Of a stretch of DNA of 11,632 bases, positions 1 to 11,100 are shown piece after piece. Each line of letters begins with the position of its first letter. Position 1 is the first letter of the stretch. The translations under genes were made by a program, and so were the position numbers. Origin of the DNA: Candidatus Fermentibacterota bacterium (GTDB taxonomy: Bacteria > Fermentibacterota > Fermentibacteria > Fermentibacterales > Fermentibacteraceae); assembly GCA_022703195.1 (NCBI GenBank), contig JAKLEF010000031.1:1-11632 (forward strand), written 5' to 3'. The notes under the pieces were generated by a model. That model worked only from the letters and a program-made list of their open reading frames with translations, was not told where the DNA came from and did not search any database.

Positions 1-462
1 CCGGCAGTACATGTGGGTCTTGAACTTGCACATGTTGACCAGGACGTCGTACTCGAGAACCGGTTTCGCGATGCGGTACGTCCTGCCTCCAGCCTCGAGC
101 TCCACGCTGCCGGCCCGCTCGAAGGAGACCAGCTCGACTCCGGGATCCCCGACCAGCGGTTCGAACCCGCAGTTCCTCCAGTAGCGCTCTATGCCTCCTA
201 TGGCTCCGCCCGGGCTGTCGCCGACAGCCACGCTGCACCCCCGCGCCTTGAAGAGCAGGGCCATCGCGGCGACGACCTCGGGGTGGGTCGTGATGCCCCG
301 CGAAGGGTCCTTCGCGGCCAGCATGTTGACCTTGAGGAGCACCCTCGCGCCGGGCAAGGCCTTCGCGGGCCACCCGCCGGCGGCCTCCACCATCCCTGCC
401 AGCACGGGCGCGAGCTCGTCCCTGTCGTACCGGAGCCCCTGGCGCAGGCAGACGTCACTCAT
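1..462 (-). CDS. DUF362 domain protein, N-terminal 154 residues (cut by window edge)
   Basis: The 3' part of this gene lies beyond position 1, so only residues 1-154 are visible. They fit the start of the DUF362 family: GARVLLKVNMLA (residues 38-49, the usual 'lKpN' strand), TTHPEVV (58-64), an AVGDSPGG loop (79-86) and NMCKFKTH (143-150), which matches the family's N-x-P-K-x-K-T-H motif with Cys in place of Pro. Many DUF362 proteins carry a C-terminal ferredoxin-like 4Fe-4S segment and are annotated as iron-sulfur or redox proteins, but whether this one does cannot be seen and its reaction is unknown. The ATG start is supported by a GGAGAG ribosome site inside the upstream glycosyltransferase gene, which it overlaps by 8 bases, so the two are probably translated together. 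Family call is firm; function is not. Confidence 0.85.
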   Translation of the reverse strand, partial: MSDVCLRQGLRYDRDELAPVLAGMVEAAGGWPAKALPGARVLLKVNMLAAKDPSRGITTHPEVVAAMALLFKARGCSVAVGDSPGGAIGGIERYWRNCGFEPLVGDPGVELVSFERAGSVELEAGGRTYRIAKPVLEYDVLVNMCKFKTHMYCR

Positions 463-1600
463 GCATCTCTCCGATCCAGCCGGGCACTTCCATCCCGGCG
501 AGAGCCAGCTCCCTCCCGGCTATGTGCGCAAGCCTCCCGGGCCAGGAGTAGCCCTCGGCATGGCTGCGGCAGGCGGCCGGGTCGGGAGGGTCGTCCAGGA
601 TGCCCGCAACTGCTTCCGCGAGGGCTTCGGGAGAGGCCTGCCCGACCGCCCTCGATATCTCCGCGGGGAAAGTGTCCATGAGGCCGCTCCCTGCCAGCCC
701 GACAACCGGGACTCCGCTCGCGAGGGCTTCGAGGAATGTCAGGCCCAGCGTCTCGGCCGGGGCGGCGGAGAGCAGCACGCTCGCATCCCTGTAGACTCCG
801 GCGAGGCGCCCTGGGTCCAGGAACCTGAGATAGGAGACGCCGGGATAGAGCCGCGCGGCCTCCAGGGCCCTCTCCCTCATGATCCCGTCCCCAACGACGA
901 CCAGCTTCGCCCTCCTCCTGCGCGACAGGATGGAGAACGCCTCTAGGACCGTATCGAATCCCTTCTCGCGCGTCAGCCTTCCCACGAAGAGGATGACCGG
1001 ATCGCCCTCCCGGGGGGCGCCGGGCCTGAAGAGGCCCGTGTCGACCCCGAGCGGGGCCAGCTCCGTGTTGACGATCCCGCGGGATGCCAGGACATCCCTG
1101 ACCAGCGGGGATGCCACGAAGACCCTTCTGCTGTCAGCATAGACGGACCTCAGGTAGGCCCAGCCCGCCTTCTCGAGGGCGCTCCTCAGGGCGGACCGCC
1201 GGGCCCCGAACAGGGCCTCGGTGTAGGAAAGCGGGAAGAAGGCATGATAATAGTCGAACACGGGCCTTCCCGAGTCCCTGGACCAGACTGACAGCGCCTT
1301 CCTCAGCCTGAACGGGCACCCCCCCTCGGCCAGATCGGGCTTCCATTTCTCCAGGAAGGCCAGTGCCGGGCCCAGGGAGACCGGGGTGCGGTATCCCGGC
1401 GAGAAGAAGAGGGAGGGCGACCTCACGGTGGCGGTCGAGAGCATCCCGTCCGTCACGAGGCCGCTTCCGGCGCCCGGGATCACGAGGAGATGGCTCACGT
1501 CGCCCGGGAGGCCGCCCAGCCAGGCCCGCTTGTGCTCGAGATAGCGCCTGACGCCGCCTCCCGCCGCGCTCCAGAACATGGTCGCGTCGCAGAGGCGCAT
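455..1600 (-). CDS. GT4-family glycosyltransferase
   Basis: A 381-residue retaining glycosyltransferase of the GT-B fold, probably moving a sugar from a nucleotide donor onto a glycan, lipid or other cell-envelope acceptor. The N-terminal acceptor half starts with the glycine-rich loop GGGVRRY (residues 14-20). The donor half shows FVGRLTREKG (205-214; R208 and K213 are the usual phosphate-contacting pair), VVVGDG (234-239) and the E-x7-E motif ETLGLTFLE (E283 and E291), followed by ALASGVPVV. No signal peptide or membrane helix is apparent, so a cytoplasmic enzyme is expected. The ATG at 1600 comes 4 bases after the stop of the GGDEF gene, with no strong ribosome site, which suggests re-initiation by terminating ribosomes. 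The 3' end overlaps the DUF362 gene. Donor and acceptor sugars cannot be told from sequence. Confidence 0.93.
   Translation of the reverse strand: MRLCDATMFWSAAGGGVRRYLEHKRAWLGGLPGDVSHLLVIPGAGSGLVTDGMLSTATVRSPSLFFSPGYRTPVSLGPALAFLEKWKPDLAEGGCPFRLRKALSVWSRDSGRPVFDYYHAFFPLSYTEALFGARRSALRSALEKAGWAYLRSVYADSRRVFVASPLVRDVLASRGIVNTELAPLGVDTGLFRPGAPREGDPVILFVGRLTREKGFDTVLEAFSILSRRRRAKLVVVGDGIMRERALEAARLYPGVSYLRFLDPGRLAGVYRDASVLLSAAPAETLGLTFLEALASGVPVVGLAGSGLMDTFPAEISRAVGQASPEALAEAVAGILDDPPDPAACRSHAEGYSWPGRLAHIAGRELALAGMEVPGWIGEMHE
467..472 (-). promoter_or_regulatory. Ribosome binding site for the DUF362 gene
   Basis: GGAGAG lies 4 bases before the ATG at 462, inside the last codons of the glycosyltransferase gene. 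It decides the start of the DUF362 gene and gives it its own initiation site in addition to coupling through the 8-base overlap. Confidence 0.65.
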
Positions 1601-1604
1601 GTCT

Positions 1605-4042
1605 TCAGGGGATGGTGGGGCAGTTGCCGAAGGCCGGCGCCATGACCCTGTTCTTGCCGGCTCTCTTGCCCATGTACATGCGCTTGTCGGCTATGTCGAG
1701 CAGCCTTTCCCTGTCGCTGACGTCCGAAGGGAAGGTGGCCACGCCGATGCTTACGCTCACGCAGCCGAGGGGCTGGTCGGCGGCGTGGGGGATCTCCGGG
1801 TTGTTGTCGAGCACCATCTGCCTGATCCTCTCGGCTATCTCGGCGGCCACCCTGCCGCCGGTGAGCGGGAGGATGCTGACGAACTCCTCTCCCCCGTACC
1901 TGACTAGCGTGTCGATCTTCTCCCTGAGGGCTCCGGAGATGGTCCGGGCCAGTGTGCGGAGGAGGGTGTTGCCCATGGGATGGCCGAAGTGGTCGTTGTA
2001 GTTCTTGAAATCGTCGACGTCTATCATCAGGAGGGAGCACTCGTAGTTGTACCTCGTCGCCCTCTCGAGCTCCTCCCGTATCCTCTCCTCGTAGAACCTG
2101 AGGTTCCTCAGATTCGTGAGCCTGTCCCTCTGGGCGGCCTCCCATGCCCGGGCGTGGAGCCTGGCGTTCTCGACCGCGGTGGCGGCGTTGTTGGCCAGGC
2201 TGGATACCCTGCGCACCGAGTCTGTGTCGAACCTGTTCCTCCTCCGGCTCTGGATGTCGATCACGCCCGTGGCCTTGTCCTGTATCAGCATGGGGACGGC
2301 GATCTCGCTCCGCGTGGTGTTGAAGTCCTCTATGTACCTGGGTTCCTGCGAGACATCGGGGATGTTGAGCACCCTGGCGCCCATGAAGGCCCCTCCGATG
2401 ATCCCGAGCATCGACAGGTTCCTCGACCTGGGCTCCTCCCGCACCGAGTCGTACATGGGGCCCGAGAGCAGGACGGGGTGCTCGAGGCCGGGCTCATCCG
2501 CCGAATAGCCGCAGCCGGCCTTCACGACGAGCTTCTCGGGGACTCCCGAATCCGAGTCATCCTCGGGGAGCAGTATCGAGATGTTCTCCTCGGGATAGAA
2601 CAGCCTCAGGCTCCGGAGCAGGAGGTCGCAGATCTCGTCCAGCTCCAGGGTCGAGTTGAGGTCCCTCCCGATCCTCGACATCATCTCCAGCTCCTCGTTG
2701 CGCTGCTTCAGATCCGATCTCAGGGTCTGCTCCTCGGTGACGTCCACGGCCAGGAGGACTGCGCCGGTGATCCGGCCTCCGCTGCGGTAGGGGACGAAGC
2801 GCAGGTTGAGGATGACGGAACCGCCGCCGGGCCTGTTCAGCGCCACCCCGTCCTCGACGCAGGACCTGCCCTCGAGCAGGACCTTGCCGAGCATCTCCAG
2901 GCGGCCCCCGCCCGCGACGGCAGGGGCGGCATCCGACAGGGTGCGCCCCAGAAGGGCGGACGGCTTGAGACCCATGAGGGACTCCGTCCCGATCGCCTCG
3001 GTGATGCGCCCCGACTGGTCTATCATTATCAGGGACGAGCCGAGGCTCGAGAGGACGATCGAGTTCTGATCCCTCGCCGCCGCAATCTCCTCCTGGTCCA
3101 TCACGTTGCGGAGCACGCACGCCGCCCTTACGCAGAAGTCCTTCAGGGCATCGAGGTCGTCGGGTCCCATGGGCCTCTCCGTGACATGGCAGTCGCATCT
3201 CACGACGCCCATGACGCCTGCGGAGTCGGCAAGCGGGGTGTCGACGTAGTCGGTCGATCCGGCCCACGAGAGCCTGATCTCGGGGATCCCGACCTCGGTC
3301 GACCGCACCTGCCTCCTCTCCCGGATCGCAATGGCCACCGGGAGCCCCTCGACCGACGAGAGCCTGGTAGCCTGCTGCTGCATGTCCGGGGGCACCCCCC
3401 GCCCGAGGGCGGCTTCGATGCGGAGCTCGCCGGGCTCGCGGAGGAACTGGAAGACCTGCACCCTGTCGAAGCCCAGGTCGGTGAGCACGCCCGATGCGAT
3501 GTTCCTGAATACTTCGTGCACCGAGGGGCTCATGCCCATCTCCGGCATGAGGTCCTGCATGGCTTCGAGCCTGTCCAGCCTCTTCTCGAGAACTCCGGTG
3601 AGCTCCTCGAGGATCGAGACCCTGTCGGGGAAGGACCCCGGGGAGAGGTTAGCCTGGGGGCGTCCGCTGGCCGAGTCCAGCAGCCCGACGCATTTCTCCA
3701 CGAACTCGCGCGGCTCGATGGGCATGTCAAGGGTCATGTCTGCCCCCGCCCTGCGGGCCCTCGAGGCGGTGAGCCTGTCCTGGCGAGGGAGGAGGACGGC
3801 GGTCTTCAGCCCGCTGAAGGCCGGATGGCTGCGCAGGTACCTGACGACCCTCAGGGCGCCGAGTCCCGGGAGGTAGAAGCCGCACAGGACGAGGTCCGGC
3901 ATGATCTGCCAGGCCTTCCTGATGGCTTCGATCCCGTCCGGGACGGTATCCGCATGAAGGCCCTCCATGCGGAGGGCCTTCGACAGCATCAGGGCGAGCT
4001 CGGCATCGCTCTCGGCGATGACTATGCGCTGGTTCCTCTCTA

Positions 4043-4046
<4 letters not shown>
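1605..4046 (-). CDS. Multi-sensor GGDEF protein (degenerate REC-GAF-PAS-GAF-GGDEF), probable diguanylate cyclase
   Basis: An 813-residue soluble signalling protein. Domains in order: a receiver-like domain (about 5-124), a short helical linker (about 140-165), GAF (about 170-315), PAS (about 326-437), a second GAF (about 462-635, with VPML and a C-terminal AVENARL) and GGDEF (about 640-805). The cyclase motif is GGEEF at 718-722, with the metal-site segment MIDVDDFKNYND before it, so synthesis of c-di-GMP from GTP is expected. The receiver lacks the phosphoacceptor Asp (Gly56 in VLCGFYLPG) and the conserved Lys (Met108 in LDMPIEP), so it is probably not phosphorylated. The product-inhibition site RxxD is absent (EKID before GGEEF). 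I chose the GTG at 4046 because it sits exactly at the start of the receiver fold and overlaps the PPDK stop as GTGA; an upstream ATG at 4181 would add 45 residues encoded inside PPDK that match nothing. The ligands of the GAF and PAS domains are unknown. Confidence 0.93.
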
Positions 4047-6802
<2,756 letters not shown>

Positions 6803-6842
6803 CGGGACCGCCAATCGGTTGTTAGGGACTACACTGCGCTGC

Positions 6843-6860
6843 GGCGGCGGGGAAGCCGCC
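6843..6860 (-). promoter_or_regulatory. GC-rich hairpin in the ppdK leader
   Basis: On the minus strand GGCGGC and GCCGCC form a perfect 6-bp stem around the loop TTCCCC. It lies between the predicted transcription start (near 6872) and the ppdK start. No run of T follows, so it does not look like an intrinsic terminator. Its 3' arm could also pair with the GGCGG that sits where a ribosome site would be (6808-6812). Function is inferred only. Confidence 0.4.
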
Positions 6861-6878
6861 TCAGAATGCTAGTATCGG

Positions 6879-6909
6879 ATTATAACCAAGGAATGCAGCC
6901 GGGCGGCAA
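6879..6909 (-). promoter_or_regulatory. Candidate sigma-70-type promoter for ppdK operon
   Basis: An exact TATAAT (6879-6884) lies in the only sizeable gap of the window, with TTGCCG (6904-6909) as a -35 candidate beginning right after the TAG stop of the TPR gene. The spacing is 19 bases, longer than the optimal 17, so the -35 assignment is weak. A start of transcription near 6872 would give a leader of about 70 bases before ppdK. If the host is a Bacteroidetes-like organism with a different -7/-33 consensus, the match may be fortuitous. Confidence 0.45.
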
Positions 6910-8082
6910 CTACCCCCGGCGGGTCCTGCCCTTCCACATCCACGCAACGAACTCCTCCAGCTCGGTGCGCTCGGAGTCGGTCTGGGGCGTGGAGCGCGAG
7001 AGCACCCACTCGACCGCGTCGGCGGGGGAGGAGAAGTCGCCGAGCCGGGCGGCCAGGGATGCGAGCACGTCCGAAAGCCCGCTGCTCTTCACCCGCAGGA
7101 GCAGGTCGCGGCCTTCGCTGGCGGTGCGGGCCAGCAGGTCGGCCCTGTTGAAGGCCTCGAGGTCGACGGCGCGGGACAGCTCGGCGAAGCGCTGCTTGAG
7201 CCTGCTCTCGGATACGCCGTACTCCGCGGCCAGCTCCTCCTGCGTGTAGTGCGGACCGTTCATGGTGACGGCATACTCGAGGGCGGCCGCCCAGATCGCC
7301 GGCTTCCTGCCGGCGGGCGCGCTCCCTCTCGATTCGAGGAAGGCATCCCAGAGGGCCCGCGCCTTTTCGGCCAGCTCCCTGCCGTACCCGTGGACCTGCA
7401 TCATCCCCGCGGCCATCCCGGGGACCATGTCCCTGTCGCCGGCTGCTGGGTCCTGCACGGACATGGCCCTGCGCTTCGTAGAGACGCGGAGAGCCTCTAT
7501 GCGGAGTAGGGTGTGCTCGATCCGGGAGTCGAAGGGAGCAAGGTCGCGGGCCTGTATGAGCAGGTGGAGGCTCTCCTCCAGCCTGCCGCGCTTGGCCTCG
7601 AGCAGCGCCAGGTAGGCGAGGGTCGCGGGAACGCTGTTCTGCTCGCGCCTGGCGACGGCCAGCAGCGCCCTCTCGGCTTCGGGGTCCCTGTCCAGGAGCA
7701 GCAGGGACAGGCCCAGCTTCCTGCGGGCGTCGAGGTCCTCGGGACAGGATTTGACGTACTCCTCGAGGCATTCCCTCGCCGGGTCGAACCAGTCGAGCCG
7801 CAGGAAGACGTCCGAAGCCAGGAGCAGGGAGGCGGGGCCCGGCACCCCGTGCCACTGGAAGCCCGCCATCCTCTGAGCGGCGTCCCTCGCCCTGCCTTCG
7901 ATCAGATCGAGCCTGGAGACGGAGAGGATCGCGAGGTCCTCGTCGGGCGTGGCCTTGACCGCGGGATCTGCAAGGAGCCTCTCGAGGCCCTCCCTCTCGC
8001 CCTCCGGGTCGCCCCGGTCCCTGGCCCCCTCGATCTCCTTCCATAGCCACCGGATCTTGCCCAGCGACTCCTCGGCACTCAT
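6910..8082 (-). CDS. TPR protein with cyclin-box/TFIIB-like helix-turn-helix segment
   Basis: A 390-residue, probably cytoplasmic protein with no signal peptide or membrane segment. Residues about 10-200 are helical and TPR-like, with repeat signatures such as PARECLEEYVKSCPEDLDAR (101-120), DPEAERALLAVARRE and RGRLEESLHLLIQARDLAP. Residues about 235-305 look different: AGRKPAIWAAALEYAV followed by TQEELAAEYGVSESRLKQRF (280-299). This is the pattern of the second cyclin repeat of archaeal TFIIB, and, from memory, of the bacterial family DUF6398: a GR-P helix rich in Ala, then a helix-turn-helix. Binding to nucleic acid or to a protein partner is therefore possible but unproven. The remaining C-terminal 85 residues are helical and not recognised. 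The ATG is preceded by AGGGA and GGAGGAG. It starts 37 bases after the C25 peptidase stop, so the two may be co-transcribed. Specific function unknown. Confidence 0.85.
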   Translation of the reverse strand: MSAEESLGKIRWLWKEIEGARDRGDPEGEREGLERLLADPAVKATPDEDLAILSVSRLDLIEGRARDAAQRMAGFQWHGVPGPASLLLASDVFLRLDWFDPARECLEEYVKSCPEDLDARRKLGLSLLLLDRDPEAERALLAVARREQNSVPATLAYLALLEAKRGRLEESLHLLIQARDLAPFDSRIEHTLLRIEALRVSTKRRAMSVQDPAAGDRDMVPGMAAGMMQVHGYGRELAEKARALWDAFLESRGSAPAGRKPAIWAAALEYAVTMNGPHYTQEELAAEYGVSESRLKQRFAELSRAVDLEAFNRADLLARTASEGRDLLLRVKSSGLSDVLASLAARLGDFSSPADAVEWVLSRSTPQTDSERTELEEFVAWMWKGRTRRG

Positions 8083-8086
8083 CGGA

Positions 8087-8099
8087 TCCCTGCTCCTCC
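8087..8099 (-). promoter_or_regulatory. Ribosome binding site region of the TPR gene
   Basis: Two purine-rich cores, GGAGGAG (8093-8099, 10 bases before the ATG) and AGGGA (8087-8091, 4 bases before it), precede the start at 8082. One or both probably serve initiation; they support this ATG as the start. Confidence 0.5.
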
Positions 8100-8119
8100 C
8101 GCGCCCGTTTCCTTCCGCC

Positions 8120-11100
8120 TCACCTCACGACCGCAAGCACCCCGGAAAGGCCGGTCTCGCTCTCGAACGACGAGGTTCCCGTTGTCACGGCCCCGATGAA
8201 GTAGATGTAGGCACCCGTGGCGGGTTCGTCGCCGTCGGCGTCCATGCCGTCCCACAGGATCTGGTTGTACCCCTGCGAGCACTGCGCGTCGATCGTCCTG
8301 ATGCACCTGCCCGCGATGGTGTGGATCGAAACCCTGACGGCCGCGTCCTCGGAGAGCCTGAAACTGAAGCAGCGCAAGCCATTTCCTGGATTAGGGTAGA
8401 CGAGGGCCTCCGAGATCGACACGCTGCCCTCCTCCCTCACGGAAACGAGGAGTGTGTCGCTCGAGCCGTTGCCGACGCCGTCGAAGCTCCAGAGGATGAG
8501 CCTGTGCTCGCCGACGGAGAGCGACCCGGTGCCGCACTCCAGGAGCCCTTCGGTGGTGCTCCCCTGCAGGTAGGAGAAGTAGTCGCCGACATCGCTGCCG
8601 GTGGCATCGACGAACAGGGTGAGCTGCCTCCCCGGGCCGCCCAGGAAGCATATGCCGGACGGATCGGAGATCGCCGCCCTGACCGTCGCCCCGCCGGAGA
8701 CCTCAGGGTGCTCCACGCCCTCCTGGCCTGCGATCCACATATCGGCCTCCGGGCCCTCGTAGTCGCCTCCGGCGGGAGTCCCCTGCGCCACGGGCACCGG
8801 ATCGGCCCCGCCGGCATCCACGTCGGAAGGCGCGGGCACCGAGCCTCCGGCGCGCCCGTAAGGTCCGGCGACCGACTGCACCGGCAGGATGCAGTCGAGC
8901 TCGAACGTCCCCCCCGTCACGGGTGCGCTGCCCCGGAAGGCCGCCCCGCCGTACTTCAGGTACTCTATCTCGCTTCCCAGCCTGCAGATGTAGGTGACGG
9001 GGCTTGAGGACTCCATGACCGTGACGAACGCGGAGCCCGCCCCCTGCCTGCAGGTCCCGGAGACGTGGTTCGTCTCGCCGGTGCGCAGGGTGTCGGAGTA
9101 CGGCCGGGGCATGGCTCCAGGCAGGGCGGGCGGGGTCGAGCCGTCGCCGAACATCACGTAGACCCTGTTGTTCAGGCCCGAGTACCCGGCCGAGAGCTTG
9201 GCGGCAAGCAGGCAGGAGGCCATCGAGGCCCCGTCACCGGACAGGACGGCCTCGGTGAAGGCGGCGAGAAGCGCCTCGTTGAGCGTCCCGGCGGTGTCGA
9301 AGGTGGCGCCGATGCCCGCTATGGCGCCGCCCAGCGGGGCGGTCGTCACCGACTGGGCCAGGCAGTCCCACGCCGGATCCTGGAACTGGCCCACCCTGCA
9401 TGAGCCGAAGAAGGCGACGGGCAGGCGGTCGGAATTCTCGAGCAGACCGACGTCCTCCATGTAGAACAGCCCTTCGTCGGCAAGCTGGTCGAAGCTGCCA
9501 TGCCCGAGAAAGCTCACCATAAGGGCGCCTTCCGACCAGAGCTCGATGAAGTCGGCCCGGGCCGCGGGCTTCTTCCACAGGTCGTCGAACGGGTAGAAGA
9601 TGAGGTAGTGCTTCACCGGCCTGAACGCCGCGGGGAGGCTGTGCTCCAGGATGTACTCCATGCTATCGGTGTGGTACGGCTCGTCGAACGAGCTCTTGCT
9701 GGAGCGCTCGTCGTCGGCCGCCCCGATCACGCGGGTCTGCCATGTCCCGCCGTATTCACCCGACCTGTAGGATTGCGACCTGGACGCGATCGCGGCGAAT
9801 CCTGAACGCTCCGAGGTGCAGATGCGCGACACTGCGAACTGCGGCAGGTCGGCGCCCTCGGTCATGGCGTAGATGTCGTCCTGGAAGAAGTCGCCGGGGG
9901 AATGCAGCGCGTCGATGAGGCTGATCCTCGAGCTGATCCTGTTCCGGGGATCGAAGTGGCCGCTGCCGCAGAGGATGACGTCGACTGGGACCGGGTCCCA
10001 GTTGTCGAGGACGTAATCCAGGAAGGCCACCACGGCGTAGGGGTCCCTGACGCCGCCGTCGAACTCGTCGTAGATCTCCTCGAGCGATACCGCAGCATTC
10101 GAGGCGGCTGGATCGAAAAGGGCCTCCACGTCGTCGACATATCCTCCTGGGTGGATGTAGAGCCTCTCGGCCCCGCCCTGCCAGGCGAGAAGCCTTCCCG
10201 GCTCGGCGTATTCGATCGAGGCGGGGGTCATCACACCGCCGGGGGGCACGGCCCATATCTCGCGGGAGGTCCATCCCGCCGGGATGTCTATCTCGAAGGA
10301 CGAACCCGTCCAGCCCTCCAGGAGGGCGGCCGTCGTATCGCTCCCGGTAGCGAACAGCATTGCTCCGTCGAGGCTCCCGTCCCAGTCGATCCTGTGGCGC
10401 ATGCCCGGAGACAGGCGCTCGATGGGGATCTGGACCTGGCCTGCTCCGTGGAATCCCGCGGATGCGTGGGGGAAGACCTCGAACCAGTCCATGAAGACGT
10501 CGTCGGATGACGGGTTGTGCACTACTCCGAGCGACAGCGTGTTGGGGCCGTCATGCAGGTTGAAGGCCGCGGCGGTGAGCGGGAGTGTGCCCACGCCCGT
10601 CCAGGCTGCATCAGCGATGGTGGTCTGGTTGATCTGCACCACTACGCGGTGATCACCTGGATCGGTCGCGTACAGGCTGAGCCTGACCGTCCCGAAGCCG
10701 TCGGAGGCGTCTGGGATCGAGAATTCGTGGTAGAACCACTGGGTTCCCGAACCCAGGGCCGAGTCCCACACCCAGTCGCCGGGGACGAGATCGGGCTTCC
10801 GGGTGACGTCCTTCTCGAAGTGGAGCCTGGCCGGGAGATCGCCCTGAACTGCGGGCGCACCCGATTGTCCGGCGTCGAGGATGTCCATCCGGGCGCCTGG
10901 TTCTCCTCCCCATGTCAGCCAGTAGACGTTGCGGCCCGAGAACTGGTGCATGAAGTGGGCCGGGAGGCTGTCGCCGTCGGAGGCCCACCACGAGAGCCCG
11001 CGGGCAAAGAAGTAGATGCTGTCGGCCTCGTCGAAGGTTCCGTCACCGCCGTCGCTCACGAGGATTGGAACGGCGCGGGGCGAATAGGTGCTGTCCCAGG

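Noticed and set aside
6803..6814. TTG at 6814 as start of ppdK
   Set aside because: No ribosome site precedes it and the four extra residues are not typical; the GTG at 6802 gives the usual family N-terminus. The choice is not certain.
6843..6860. The GC-rich hairpin as an intrinsic terminator of the TPR gene
   Set aside because: No T tract follows on the minus strand, and it lies downstream of the promoter candidate.
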